The translations under genes and the position numbers were made by a program. From Serratia bockelmannii (GTDB taxonomy: Bacteria; Pseudomonadota; Gammaproteobacteria; Enterobacterales; Enterobacteriaceae): a DNA stretch of 64,000 bases. Location of the stretch: the NCBI RefSeq assembly GCF_008011855.1, contig NZ_VOUX01000006.1, forward strand, positions 62,001-126,000, written 5' to 3'. The stretch's first letter is position 1. Each line of letters begins with the position of its first letter. Positions 46,720-55,749 of the stretch are shown piece by piece. Under the pieces are notes generated by a model, which saw nothing but the letters and a program-made list of their open reading frames with translations, had not been told where the DNA came from and searched no databases.

Positions 46720-46940
46720 TCGGGCTGGTGCGGGCCTATCAGCTCGTCATCAGTCCGCTGCTAGGGCCTCGTTGTCGCTTCCAGCCGACATGCTCTCATT
46801 ACGCAATTGAGGCATTAAGCAGGTTTGGCATGATAAAAGGCAGTTGGTTAGCATTGAAACGCGTATTAAAATGCCACCCTTTGAACCCAGGTGGCGATGA
46901 TCCGGTGCCGCCAAAAACCGACGATAACAGAGAACACTAA
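46683..46940 (+). CDS. yidD: Membrane protein insertion efficiency factor YidD
   Basis: An 85-residue membrane-associated protein that improves YidC-dependent insertion. It has an amphipathic N-terminal helix ([19 protein letters not shown]) and the family signature [16 protein letters not shown] with its conserved cysteines, then [14 protein letters not shown]. It starts inside rnpA and is followed by yidC after 2 bp. Confidence 0.97.
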   Translation: MASPLSPGSRILIGLVRAYQLVISPLLGPRCRFQPTCSHYAIEALSRFGMIKGSWLALKRVLKCHPLNPGGDDPVPPKTDDNREH

Positions 46941-46942
46941 CG

Positions 46943-48580
46943 ATGGATTCGCAACGCAATCTTCTCCTCATCGCTCTGCTGTTCGTGTCTTTCATGATCT
47001 GGCAGGCATGGCAAACGGACAATGCTCCGCAGCCGGCCGCACAGACCACGCAACAGACTTCGAACGCAGTAGCCGGTGATGCCGCCAGCCAGGCCGTGCC
47101 AGCCAGTGGTCAGGGTAAGCTGATTACCGTGAACACCGACGTGCTGTCACTGACCATCAACACCCGTGGTGGCGATATCGAGCAGGCTAAACTGTTGGCC
47201 TACCCGGATACCCTGGGTTCATCGACTCCGTTCCAACTGCTGGAAACCACTCCGTCGTTCGTCTATCAGGCACAAAGCGGCCTGACCGGTAAAAACGGCC
47301 CGGACAACCCGGCCAACGGCGAGCGCCCGCTGTATCAGGCGGCGCAGGACAGCTACACCCTGCCGGAAGGCCAGGACGAGCTGCGCATCCCGCTGACCTA
47401 CACCGATAAAGACGGCGCGATCTACACCAAGACCTTCGTGCTCAAACGCAATCACTATGCGGTCGGCGTGGATTACAGCATCGACAACAAAGGCGCGACG
47501 CCGCTGGAGCTGACCCTGTTCGGCCAGCTGAAGCAGACCACCGAATTGCCTAAGCACCGCGACACCGGCAGCAGCAACTTCGCGCTGCACACCTTCCGCG
47601 GCGCGGCGTACTCGTCCAGCGAGGACAAGTACCAGAAATACGCGTTCGACAAAGACGAAAACCTGAGCGTCACCACCAAAGACGGTTGGGTCGCCATGCT
47701 GCAGCAGTACTTCGCCACCGCGTGGGTACCGGCGACCAAGGGTGACAACACCTTCTACACCGCCAAACCGGGTGACAACCTGTCCACCATCGGCTTCAAA
47801 TCTACCCCGGTCGTGGTGCAGCCTGGCGCTCAGCAGCAGCTGAACGCGACCCTGTGGGTCGGCCCGGAGCTGCAGGATCAGATGGCCCAGTTGGCGCCGC
47901 ACCTGGACCTGACCGTGGATTACGGCTGGCTGTGGTTCATCTCCCAGCCGCTGTTCAAACTGCTGAAGTTCATCCACGGCTTTATCGGTAACTGGGGCTT
48001 CTCCATCATCATCATCACCTTCATCGTGCGCGGCATCATGTACCCGCTGACCAAGGCGCAGTACACCTCGATGGCGAAAATGCGCATGCTGCAGCCGAAG
48101 CTGCAGGCGATGCGCGAGCGCATCGGCGATGACAAACAGCGCATGAGCCAAGAGATGATGGCGCTGTACAAGTCGGAGAAAGTGAACCCGCTCGGCGGCT
48201 GCCTGCCGCTGATCATTCAGATGCCGATCTTCCTGGCGCTGTACTACATGCTGATGGGCTCGGTCGAGCTGCGCCACGCGCCGTTCGCCCTATGGATCCA
48301 TGACCTGTCGGCGCAAGACCCGTACTACATCCTGCCAATCCTGATGGGCGTGACGATGTTCTTCATTCAGAAGATGTCGCCAACCACCGTGACTGACCCG
48401 ATGCAGCAGAAAATCATGACCTTCATGCCGGTGATCTTCACAGTGTTCTTCCTGTGGTTCCCGTCCGGTCTGGTGCTGTATTACATCGTCAGTAACCTGG
48501 TGACCATCCTGCAGCAGCAGCTGATTTACCGTGGTCTGGAAAAACGCGGTCTGCACAGCCGCGACAAGAAAAAAAGCTAA
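46943..48580 (+). CDS. yidC: Membrane protein insertase YidC
   Basis: A 545-residue Oxa1-family insertase (E. coli 548) that inserts membrane proteins alone or with SecYEG. TM1 lies near the N-terminus ([17 protein letters not shown]), followed by a large periplasmic beta-sandwich (about 60-340) and then five conserved helices. The hydrophilic-groove arginine lies in [15 protein letters not shown], and [21 protein letters not shown] follows. The C-terminal tail is basic ([16 protein letters not shown]). Third partner in the rnpA-yidD-yidC unit. Confidence 0.98.
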   Translation: MDSQRNLLLIALLFVSFMIWQAWQTDNAPQPAAQTTQQTSNAVAGDAASQAVPASGQGKLITVNTDVLSLTINTRGGDIEQAKLLAYPDTLGSSTPFQLLETTPSFVYQAQSGLTGKNGPDNPANGERPLYQAAQDSYTLPEGQDELRIPLTYTDKDGAIYTKTFVLKRNHYAVGVDYSIDNKGATPLELTLFGQLKQTTELPKHRDTGSSNFALHTFRGAAYSSSEDKYQKYAFDKDENLSVTTKDGWVAMLQQYFATAWVPATKGDNTFYTAKPGDNLSTIGFKSTPVVVQPGAQQQLNATLWVGPELQDQMAQLAPHLDLTVDYGWLWFISQPLFKLLKFIHGFIGNWGFSIIIITFIVRGIMYPLTKAQYTSMAKMRMLQPKLQAMRERIGDDKQRMSQEMMALYKSEKVNPLGGCLPLIIQMPIFLALYYMLMGSVELRHAPFALWIHDLSAQDPYYILPILMGVTMFFIQKMSPTTVTDPMQQKIMTFMPVIFTVFFLWFPSGLVLYYIVSNLVTILQQQLIYRGLEKRGLHSRDKKKS

Positions 48581-48624
48581 GCGTATTGTAGGGGTTCGGC
48601 GCGCCGACCCTTGCAGTCACCCCA

Positions 48625-48649
48625 AAGGCGGTCATTAGACCGCCTTTTT
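48625..48649 (+). terminator. Terminator between yidC and mnmE
   Basis: AAGGCGGTC (48625-48633), loop ATTA, GACCGCCTT (48638-48646), then TTT. Confidence 0.88.
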
Positions 48650-48676
48650 GCATCTTAATCGTCAGAGAGAACCGTT

Positions 48677-50041
48677 ATGAGCACCACCGATACCATCGTT
48701 GCCCAAGCCACCCCGCCGGGACGCGGCGGCGTCGGCATTCTGCGCATTTCCGGAAGCAAGGCCAAAGACGTCGCCCAGGCGTTGCTCGGCAAGCTGCCGA
48801 AGCCGCGCTACGCTGACTATCTGCCGTTCCGCGACGCCACGGGCGCCACCCTCGATCAGGGCATCGCGCTGTGGTTCCCGGGGCCGAACTCCTTTACCGG
48901 CGAAGACGTGCTGGAACTGCAGGGCCACGGCGGGCCGGTGATCCTCGATCTGTTGCTCAAGCGCGTGCTGGCGCTCCCTGACGTGCGCATCGCACGGCCC
49001 GGCGAGTTCTCCGAACGCGCGTTCCTCAACGACAAACTCGATTTGGCGCAGGCCGAAGCGATTGCCGATCTGATCGACGCCAGCTCCGAGCAGGCGGCAC
49101 GTTCGGCGATGAACTCGCTGCAGGGCGCGTTTTCCACCCGCATCCACCAGCTCGTGGAAGCGCTCACTCACCTGCGAATCTACGTGGAAGCGGCAATCGA
49201 CTTCCCGGACGAAGAAATCGACTTCCTGTCCGACGGTAAAATCGAGGCGCAGCTCAACGACGTAATGGCGGATCTGGACAACGTGCGCGGCGAAGCGCGC
49301 CAGGGCAGCCTGCTGCGCGAAGGGATGAAGGTGGTGATCGCCGGGCGCCCCAACGCAGGTAAATCGAGCCTGCTCAATGCGTTGGCCGGGCGCGAGGCGG
49401 CGATCGTGACCGATATCGCCGGCACCACTCGCGACGTCTTGCGCGAACATATCCATATCGACGGCATGCCGCTGCACATCATCGACACCGCCGGCCTGCG
49501 CGACGCCAGCGACGAAGTGGAACGCATCGGCATCGAACGTGCGTGGAACGAGATTGAACAGGCCGACCGAGTGCTGTTTATGGTTGACGGCACCACCACC
49601 GCCGCCACCGAGCCGGCTGAGATCTGGCCGGAATTTATGGCGCGCCTGCCGGGCACGCTGCCGATCACCGTGGTGCGCAACAAGGCCGACATCACCGGTG
49701 AAGCGCTGGGTCTGACAGAAGTGAACAACCACTCACTTATTCGCCTGTCGGCCCGCACCGGCGAAGGCGTCGATGTGCTGCGCGATCATCTTAAACAGAG
49801 CATGGGCTTCACCAGCAATATGGAAGGCGGCTTCCTGGCGCGCCGTCGCCACCTGCAGGCGCTGGAGCTGGCGGCACAGCATCTGGTGCAGGGTAAAGAA
49901 CAGTTAGTGAGCGCTTACGCGGGGGAGCTGCTGGCCGAGGAACTGCGCCAGGCGCAGCTGGCCCTGAGTGAAATCACCGGCGAATTCACCTCCGACGATC
50001 TGCTGGGCCGTATCTTCTCCAGCTTCTGTATCGGGAAATAA
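48677..50041 (+). CDS. mnmE: tRNA modification GTPase MnmE
   Basis: A 454-residue GTPase (same length as E. coli) that, with MnmG, modifies U34 of certain tRNAs. The N-terminal tetrahydrofolate-binding domain ([15 protein letters not shown]) is followed by a helical domain and an inserted G domain. G1 is [16 protein letters not shown]3 is [13 protein letters not shown] and G4 is RNKAD. The C-terminal catalytic motif is CIGK. ATG 48677 follows GAGAGAACC. mnmE ends the syntenic dnaA-mnmE block; downstream the order departs from E. coli. Confidence 0.98.
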   Translation: MSTTDTIVAQATPPGRGGVGILRISGSKAKDVAQALLGKLPKPRYADYLPFRDATGATLDQGIALWFPGPNSFTGEDVLELQGHGGPVILDLLLKRVLALPDVRIARPGEFSERAFLNDKLDLAQAEAIADLIDASSEQAARSAMNSLQGAFSTRIHQLVEALTHLRIYVEAAIDFPDEEIDFLSDGKIEAQLNDVMADLDNVRGEARQGSLLREGMKVVIAGRPNAGKSSLLNALAGREAAIVTDIAGTTRDVLREHIHIDGMPLHIIDTAGLRDASDEVERIGIERAWNEIEQADRVLFMVDGTTTAATEPAEIWPEFMARLPGTLPITVVRNKADITGEALGLTEVNNHSLIRLSARTGEGVDVLRDHLKQSMGFTSNMEGGFLARRRHLQALELAAQHLVQGKEQLVSAYAGELLAEELRQAQLALSEITGEFTSDDLLGRIFSSFCIGK

Positions 50042-50109
50042 TCGACTGCGAGCGCCGTATCCTACTCGGCGCCCGCATGTTACTTCTCCCGGCGGCATCA
50101 AAACTCACC

Positions 50110-50151
50110 TAAGCTTATCTCATCAATTTTGCTGCGTGAGAGATAAGCTTA
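50110..50151 (+). repeat. Perfect 12-bp inverted repeat abutting a start codon
   Basis: TAAGCTTATCTC (50110-50121) and GAGATAAGCTTA (50140-50151) are perfect inverted copies with an 18-nt loop. The second arm ends one base before ATG 50153 and includes the only Shine-Dalgarno-like GAGAG. It is either an operator or an RNA hairpin hiding the ribosome site. Confidence 0.75.
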
Positions 50152-50152
50152 C

Positions 50153-51466
50153 ATGAACGAACCTTTAGACTTGATCGGCGTGGGATTGGGGCCTTTCAAT
50201 CTCAGTCTGGCCGCTCTGGCCGCCGAAAGCGGCGCCGTCAATTATACCTTTCTCGATCGTAACGCCAGCTTCCGTTGGCACCCCGGTATGCTGTTGCCCT
50301 CAGCTTATATGCAAACCTATGTACTTCAGGATCTGGTTACCGCCGTCAGCCCACGCAGCCAATTTTCATTTATTAATTACTTGGTCGAACAGAAAAAAAT
50401 TTATCGTTTTTTAATCACCGAGCAGCAAATTATCAGCCGGGAAGAATTCTCCGACTACCTGAGTTGGGCCTGCGAAAGGTTAGACGGGCTACAGTTTTCA
50501 CAGTCCGTAGAGCGTATTGATTTCGACGATGAAAAAGGTTTGTTCAAGGTATGTACCCACAACCAGACCCTGTGGGCGAAAAATATCTGTCTGGGTACCG
50601 GACATGACCCTTGGTTGCCGGAAGCATTTTACCCGGCGCTGGGTGAAAACTGCATGAATGCCGCCGAAATAGCCCTGCGCAATCCAGACTTCAGCGGCAA
50701 GCGGGTTATGGTGGTGGGCGGCGGCCAAAGCGGCGCCGATGTTTTTTTGAACGCGTTGCAGGGACACTGGGGCGAGCCGGCACAGCTGGATTGGCTCTCG
50801 CGTCGTCCCAATTTTCAGCCGCTGGACGAGTCCCCCTTCACCAACGAATATTTCACTCCTGAATACGTCGACTATTTCTATACGCTGCCGGCCGAGATCC
50901 GCGCACGTGAAATCAAAACACAGAAATTGCCGGCAGACGGCATCAGCAATCATACGCTGCGAACCTTGTACCGTGAGCTTTATATGCGTTTTGACGTGAT
51001 GCGCCAGACACGCAATGTGCGTTTACTGCCCCATCGTACTCTACTGACCGTCGAATCAATGGATGAGGCTTTTCATCTGCGCACGCTTCACGGTCTGGAA
51101 AATCGCCGGGAAAGTTTCAGGGCTGATATCGTCATTCTCGCCACCGGCTATCGCGCCTCTCTGCCCGCGTACCTGAAACCCTTGGTGCCGCGCATCCCGC
51201 TCGATTCGAAGCAGCATCTACCGCTGCTGCCGAATTTTAATCTTGAATGGCTCGGGCCGGAGCAAAATCGAATTTATGCGGTAAATGCCGGGATACACAG
51301 CCACGGCAGCGCAGAAGGCGGGCTGAGCCTGATGGCCTGGCGTTCAGCGCGCATCCTCAATCACTTGCTGGGCAAGCCATACTTTGATTTGGCACCGAAC
51401 GCATCAATGATCCAATGGTGGAGCGATGCCGCGTCGGACGATACCTCTTCCATCGTTAATAAATAG
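50153..51466 (+). CDS. L-lysine/L-ornithine N-monooxygenase family protein (IucD/PvdA-like)
   Basis: A 437-residue flavin N-hydroxylase of the SidA/IucD/PvdA family, which makes hydroxylysine or hydroxyornithine for hydroxamate siderophores. Motifs: FAD site GVGLGPFNLSLAAL (9-22), substrate/FAD region SFRWHPGMLLPSAYMQT, NADPH site VMVVGGGQSGADVFLNAL (about 184-201), and C-terminal VILATGYRASLP. All motifs are intact and the length is normal. No siderophore synthetase, acetyltransferase or receptor lies nearby; the next plus-strand gene codes for a PPTase-like protein. The gene is clearly AT-richer than its neighbours and sits where E. coli has tnaCAB, suggesting horizontal gain. No Fur box is seen. 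Lysine is the likelier substrate, but this is open. Confidence 0.85.
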   Translation: MNEPLDLIGVGLGPFNLSLAALAAESGAVNYTFLDRNASFRWHPGMLLPSAYMQTYVLQDLVTAVSPRSQFSFINYLVEQKKIYRFLITEQQIISREEFSDYLSWACERLDGLQFSQSVERIDFDDEKGLFKVCTHNQTLWAKNICLGTGHDPWLPEAFYPALGENCMNAAEIALRNPDFSGKRVMVVGGGQSGADVFLNALQGHWGEPAQLDWLSRRPNFQPLDESPFTNEYFTPEYVDYFYTLPAEIRAREIKTQKLPADGISNHTLRTLYRELYMRFDVMRQTRNVRLLPHRTLLTVESMDEAFHLRTLHGLENRRESFRADIVILATGYRASLPAYLKPLVPRIPLDSKQHLPLLPNFNLEWLGPEQNRIYAVNAGIHSHGSAEGGLSLMAWRSARILNHLLGKPYFDLAPNASMIQWWSDAASDDTSSIVNK

Positions 51467-51561
51467 GATAATCCGCATAGTGTTTTTTGATGATAAATCC
51501 TCAACTTAGTCTTAATCTAACACCCCTGCGTTCTTAGCGACCCTCTGTCATGGAGTGAACA

Positions 51562-52287
51562 ATGGCGTGTCATTTTGCCCGATGGACCCCGGCCTCCGCT
51601 GTCCTGGATACCCAGAGACTCTCCGACGAAGTGATAGCCGCCACCCGCACCTTTTCCGTTAAGCGCCGCACGCGCTACCTGCAAGGGCGCATTCTGCTCG
51701 CCGAAATGATGTTCTACCTGTACGGCTTGCCGACGCTCCCCACTATAGCCACCACGCCGACCGGCCGCCCCTGTTTCGCCGATCATCAGCTGCCCGATTT
51801 TAGCCTCGCCTACGCCAGCAACACCGTGGGTGTACTGCTTAGCGACGAGGGCAAGGTCGGACTGGATATCGAAGTGATGCGGGCGCGCGGCACCCGGCAA
51901 AGCGCGCTGCAACACGCGCATCAGACACCGGCAGAAAGTGCCTGGATCGGTGCGCAGGACGATCGGCTGGAGGCAGAAACTCAGCTGTGGAGCATCCGGC
52001 AAAGCGTGCTGAAAATTTCCGGCCTCGGTAACAGCGGCCAGTCTACGCTGCGTCTGCATCCCTTCTCCGGCCACCTGCGCTCCAGTGCCACGCCGGACGT
52101 TCAGGTAATGAGCGACGCCGACGAATACCTGAGCTGGGCCTGCGCCGGCAGCCCTGGGCTGGATCGCCTGCTGTGCTGGCGCTACGAAGAGCGCGGTGGA
52201 CTGCACAAAGACGGGGAAATCTCACCGCGCAGCCCGGCGGCGTCCTCGCGCTTCGTTAAACTGACGGGCCTGAAGACGCCCGGTTAA
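51562..52287 (+). CDS. yieE: 4'-Phosphopantetheinyl transferase-like protein YieE
   Basis: A 241-residue protein matching E. coli YieE (249 residues; the start MACHFARW resembles MATHFARG). The PPTase-superfamily core is visible: FADHQLPDFSLAYASNTVGV and VGLDIEVMRARG, which keeps the first metal Asp and Glu. The second motif, usually W-x-x-K-E-S/A-x-x-K, reads WSIRQSVLKISG, so Lys-Glu is replaced by Arg-Gln; the E. coli homologue also lacks Glu here. It may be a divergent or regulatory member. If active it would convert apo acyl carrier proteins of non-ribosomal or polyketide pathways to holo form. GGAG at 51552-51555 precedes ATG 51562. Confidence 0.82.
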   Translation: MACHFARWTPASAVLDTQRLSDEVIAATRTFSVKRRTRYLQGRILLAEMMFYLYGLPTLPTIATTPTGRPCFADHQLPDFSLAYASNTVGVLLSDEGKVGLDIEVMRARGTRQSALQHAHQTPAESAWIGAQDDRLEAETQLWSIRQSVLKISGLGNSGQSTLRLHPFSGHLRSSATPDVQVMSDADEYLSWACAGSPGLDRLLCWRYEERGGLHKDGEISPRSPAASSRFVKLTGLKTPG

Positions 52288-52307
52288 CGCGGCGCAAAGC
52301 GGATAAC

Positions 52308-52352
52308 GCTGTCTTTACCGCGCGAGTCGCTGGATTAAATTGTAAAGACAGC
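52308..52352. repeat. Perfect 11-bp inverted repeat between yieE and chrR
   Basis: GCTGTCTTTAC (52308-52318) and GTAAAGACAGC (52342-52352) with a 23-nt spacer. There is no T tract, so it is more operator-like than terminator-like; it may control chrR. Confidence 0.6.
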
Positions 52353-52448
52353 TAAATGTTGAGCAATCGCCTATTCTCGACCCGCGCTTTAGCCTACTAT
52401 TCGCCCATGTTGTACGCTGAATCTGCTCATTCGAAAGGGAGAATCATC

Positions 52449-53015
52449 ATGTCAGACCAAGCCTTAAAAATCGTCACTCTGCTCGGCAGCCTGCGTAAAG
52501 GCTCTTACAACGCCATGGTGGCCCGCGCCCTGCCAGGGCTGGCTCCGCAGGGCGTCACCATTGAAGCGCTACCTTCCATCCGCGATATCCCACTGTACGA
52601 CGCCGACATGCAACAGGGTGAAGGCTTCCCTGCCGCTGTCGAGGCGATCGCCGAACAGATCCGCCAGGCCGACGGCGTGATCATCGTCACCCCTGAATAT
52701 AACTATTCCGTGCCCGGCGGGTTGAAGAACGCCATCGACTGGCTGTCTCGCTTGCCGAATCAGCCGCTGGCCGGCAAGCCGGTCGCCATTCAAACCAGCT
52801 CGATGGGGCCGATCGGCGGCGCGCGCTGCCAATACCATCTGCGCCAGATCCTGGTATTCCTCGATGCGATGGTAATGAACAAGCCTGAGTTTATGGGCGG
52901 CGTGATCCAGAGCAAGGTCGATGAACAGGCCGGTGAACTGAGCGATCAGGGAACGCTGGACTTCCTGACCGGCCAGCTGTCCGCGTTCAGCGATTTTATT
53001 CGCCGCGTGGAGTGA
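52449..53015 (+). CDS. chrR: NAD(P)H-dependent FMN reductase (quinone/chromate reductase)
   Basis: A 188-residue flavodoxin-fold enzyme, the same length as E. coli ChrR/YieF, which reduces quinones by two electrons and can reduce chromate. The FMN phosphate loop is LLGSLRKGSYNAMVAR, followed by the conserved TPEYNYSVPGGLKNAIDWLSR and SSMGPIGGARCQYHLRQ. ATG 52449 follows AAGGGAGA; the longer frame from 52356 is rejected. It sits after yieE as in E. coli. Confidence 0.95.
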   Translation: MSDQALKIVTLLGSLRKGSYNAMVARALPGLAPQGVTIEALPSIRDIPLYDADMQQGEGFPAAVEAIAEQIRQADGVIIVTPEYNYSVPGGLKNAIDWLSRLPNQPLAGKPVAIQTSSMGPIGGARCQYHLRQILVFLDAMVMNKPEFMGGVIQSKVDEQAGELSDQGTLDFLTGQLSAFSDFIRRVE

Positions 53016-53092
53016 CCGTCTCGCGGCGCCCACCGGGCGCCGCAACAGGACATGAAGTCCGTCAATTCATTGAAAATTAAAGCCATAGCATC

Positions 53093-54145
53093 ATGTATTT
53101 TTTCATTTTAGCGTTATTTTTTGTTTCCATCACCAGTCCCGCTTTCGCCGCAGACATGCGTTATCCCGCCGGTGAAGAACCGCTGGAGCTGCCGGCACAC
53201 AGTGCGCTCAACGCCCAGCTGTCGCGATCCGCGCAAAACCAGGAAGACAAAAAGCTGGGCGCCATGTCGCTGTACCTGACGCTGATGCGCGAAGACGGCC
53301 GCAATGTCTGGGCGCCCTACCAGTTGGCGGTGTCGTCGGCAGAGAAAGGGCAAACCGAGCTGGCGGAACGCTACCTGCAGCTGAGCGCCGACCGCGGCCT
53401 GTGGTACTACTACAACCTGCTGGAGGACGACGCCTTCAACAGCATTCAACATTCCGCCACCTACCAATCCATTTTGGCCGCCACCAAAGCGCGCTATCTG
53501 CAGCACGCTCGCCGCTATGAAGGCAAAGCCAGCTACGCGATGCCGGACGGCGAAGCACCGCCCGAAGGCTGGCCAACGGTGATCTTCCTGCATACCTACG
53601 GCAAAGCCGCCGCTATCAGCCCCGAAGAACGGCTGCTGTTCGGCGAAATGGGCGTAGCCTACATCGAGATCAACGGCACGCAGATGCTGTCGGAAAACAG
53701 CTTCCGCTGGTCGAATTACAGCGATGAGAGCACCCAAACCGCCATTCAGCGTACGCTGCAACAGCTGGCTCCGCAGCTAAAGCTGAATACCCAACGGATT
53801 TACCTCAGCGCCCGCGGCCAGGGTGCACTGCACGCCGCCAACCTGATCGCGAAGTACCCGCAGTTTTACGCCGGCGCGCTCCTGATCGCCCCCAACGGGG
53901 AGATCAAGCCGGCCCAGCAGTCGCTGGCGGCGCAAAAGAAAATCGTGATGGCGTATTACGATCGGCAGAACTTCAGCGAGCAGGCGCTGGCGTTGCACTT
54001 CGCCAATCTGTTTGGAGAGGATAACCAGGTAGAGACGCTGCACTTCGCCCAGGGCGAGGATGCCGCCGGCAGTTGGCAGGCGCGCTTCAGGCGGCCGTTG
54101 CAGTGGGTGTTGGACCAGGCGCCGGACGCGACGCCGGGAGTCTAG
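53093..54145 (+). CDS. Exported protein with TPR-like and alpha/beta-hydrolase-like parts
   Basis: A 350-residue protein with a signal peptide (about 1-19, ending AFA), so probably periplasmic. Residues 35-130 look like Sel1/TPR-type helical repeats (MSLYLTLMREDGRNVWAPYQLAVSSAEKGQTELAERYLQ). From about 160 an alpha/beta-hydrolase-like domain begins with TVIFLHTYGKAAAISPEERLLFGEMG. The expected nucleophile elbow G-x-S-x-G reads ARGQGA, with Gly at the serine position, so the hydrolase may be inactive or use another residue. A later HFAQGEDAAGSW could hold the usual His region. The gene lies between chrR and adeP, where E. coli has none. I know no named family for it. Confidence 0.7.
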   Translation: MYFFILALFFVSITSPAFAADMRYPAGEEPLELPAHSALNAQLSRSAQNQEDKKLGAMSLYLTLMREDGRNVWAPYQLAVSSAEKGQTELAERYLQLSADRGLWYYYNLLEDDAFNSIQHSATYQSILAATKARYLQHARRYEGKASYAMPDGEAPPEGWPTVIFLHTYGKAAAISPEERLLFGEMGVAYIEINGTQMLSENSFRWSNYSDESTQTAIQRTLQQLAPQLKLNTQRIYLSARGQGALHAANLIAKYPQFYAGALLIAPNGEIKPAQQSLAAQKKIVMAYYDRQNFSEQALALHFANLFGEDNQVETLHFAQGEDAAGSWQARFRRPLQWVLDQAPDATPGV

Positions 54146-54151
54146 CGTTCA

Positions 54152-54174
54152 GGGCCGACAGACGTCGGCCCTTT
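54152..54174. terminator. Terminator between convergent genes (before adeP end)
   Basis: GGGCCGAC (54152-54159), loop AGAC, GTCGGCCC (54164-54171), then TTT on the plus strand. Confidence 0.75.
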
Positions 54175-54179
54175 GGCTG

Positions 54180-55517
54180 TCAATGGCCGTCGACAAAGAC
54201 GATTTTCAGTACGAACAGCAGCGCCACCACCACCACGCACGGGCTGATTTCACGCCAGCGGCCGGTGCCGAGCTTCATCACGCAGTAGGAGATAAAGCCG
54301 AGCGCGATACCTTCGGTGATCGAGAAACTGAACGGCATCATCACCGCGGTGACAAATGCCGGTACCGCTTCGGTCAGATCGTCCCACTTCACCCGCGCCA
54401 GGCTGGAGGTCATCAGTACACCGACATAGATCAGCGCGCCGGCGGCAGCGTAAGCCGGCACCATACCCGCCAACGGCGACAGGAAGATCACCAGCAGGAA
54501 CAGCAGGCCAGTGACCACCGCCGTCAAACCGGTGCGGCCGCCGACGGCGACGCCGGACGAGCTTTCGATGTAAGCGGTCACGGAAGAGGTACCCGCCAGC
54601 GAACCGGCCACTGAGCTGATGCTGTCAACGTACAACGCCTGCTTCATACGCGGGAATTTGCCCTGGTTGTCGGTCAGGCCGGCTTTATCGGTAACGCCGA
54701 TCAGGGTGCCGGAAGAGTCGAACAGGTTCACCAGCATAAACGAGAAGATAACCCCGGCCAGCCCGATGTTCAGCGCGCCGGCCACGTCGACCTGGCCCAC
54801 CACCGAGGTGATACTCGGCGGCAGGGAGAACAGGCCACCGTATTTCACGTCGCCCAGCATCCAGCCGATCAGGGTGGTGACCACGATCGACACCAGCACC
54901 GCCGCGTGGAAGTTACGCGAAGAGAGCACGGCGATGATGAAGAAGCCGAGCGCCCCCAGCAGCACGTTGTGCGAGGTCAGGCTGCCGATGGTCACCAGCG
55001 TGTCCGGGTTAGCCACCACGATGCCGGCGTTTTTCAGCCCCATCATGCCGATGAACAGACCGATGCCGCTGGTAATGCCGACCCGCAGGCTGACCGGAAT
55101 GTTAGCGATCATCCAATAGCGAATGCGGAAAATGGTCAGCAACAGCAGGCCGACCGCCCCCCAGAAGATGGCGCCCATGCCCACCTGCCAGGAGATGCCC
55201 ATCGCGCCGACCACCACGAAGGCGAAGAAGGCGTTCAGGCCCATCGCCGGCGCCAGCGCCACCGGCAGGTTCGCCAGCAGGCCCATAAAGATGCTGCCGA
55301 AGGCGGCGATCAAACAGGTGGTGACAAATACCGCCTGGGTATCCATGCCCGCCGCGCCCAAAATTTGCGGGTTAACGAACACGATATACACCATGGTGAG
55401 AAAGGTGGTGATACCGGCAATCGTTTCCGTACGCGCCGTCGTGCCATGTTGCTTGAGTTTAAACACGCGCCCAAGCAAGCCTTGCTCAGCGTCAAGGCCA
55501 GATACTGGTTTGGTCAT
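54180..55517 (-). CDS. adeP: Adenine permease (AzgA/NCS2 family)
   Basis: A 445-residue inner-membrane adenine:proton symporter, the same length as E. coli AdeP (YieG) and very similar throughout. It has about 12-14 helices. Family signatures are NLPVALAPAMGLNAFFAFVVV, FVNPQILGAAGMDTQAVFVTTCL, LVNLFDSSGTLIGVTDKAG and the substrate-site region GTSSVTAYIESSSGVAVGGRTGLTAV. The leader upstream (55518-55749) shows neither a clear PurR box nor a purine riboswitch. Confidence 0.95.
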   Translation of the reverse strand: MTKPVSGLDAEQGLLGRVFKLKQHGTTARTETIAGITTFLTMVYIVFVNPQILGAAGMDTQAVFVTTCLIAAFGSIFMGLLANLPVALAPAMGLNAFFAFVVVGAMGISWQVGMGAIFWGAVGLLLLTIFRIRYWMIANIPVSLRVGITSGIGLFIGMMGLKNAGIVVANPDTLVTIGSLTSHNVLLGALGFFIIAVLSSRNFHAAVLVSIVVTTLIGWMLGDVKYGGLFSLPPSITSVVGQVDVAGALNIGLAGVIFSFMLVNLFDSSGTLIGVTDKAGLTDNQGKFPRMKQALYVDSISSVAGSLAGTSSVTAYIESSSGVAVGGRTGLTAVVTGLLFLLVIFLSPLAGMVPAYAAAGALIYVGVLMTSSLARVKWDDLTEAVPAFVTAVMMPFSFSITEGIALGFISYCVMKLGTGRWREISPCVVVVALLFVLKIVFVDGH

Positions 55518-55749
55518 TATCAGAATTCCGAAAATGGGAATGGACAGTCGCCGGCTATCCTATAACAAAAAGTGGGGCTTTTGATGTCGGTCACAGGTTT
55601 TTTTCGCCGTCTTTACGGCTAAACGCGTCAACGGCTTGTATTTACAGGCATTCATCCCCCTTGCCGCCCGCTGCGTTGCCGTTTGCCGGCACGGCCGATA
55701 AAATGGCCTATCGCCCCTCTATCCCTATCCGTTAAAAACAGGAATCCGC

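Noticed and set aside
55518-55749. A purine riboswitch or PurR box upstream of adeP
   Set aside because: Neither the conserved purine-aptamer core nor a CAAACGTTTG-like operator could be found.
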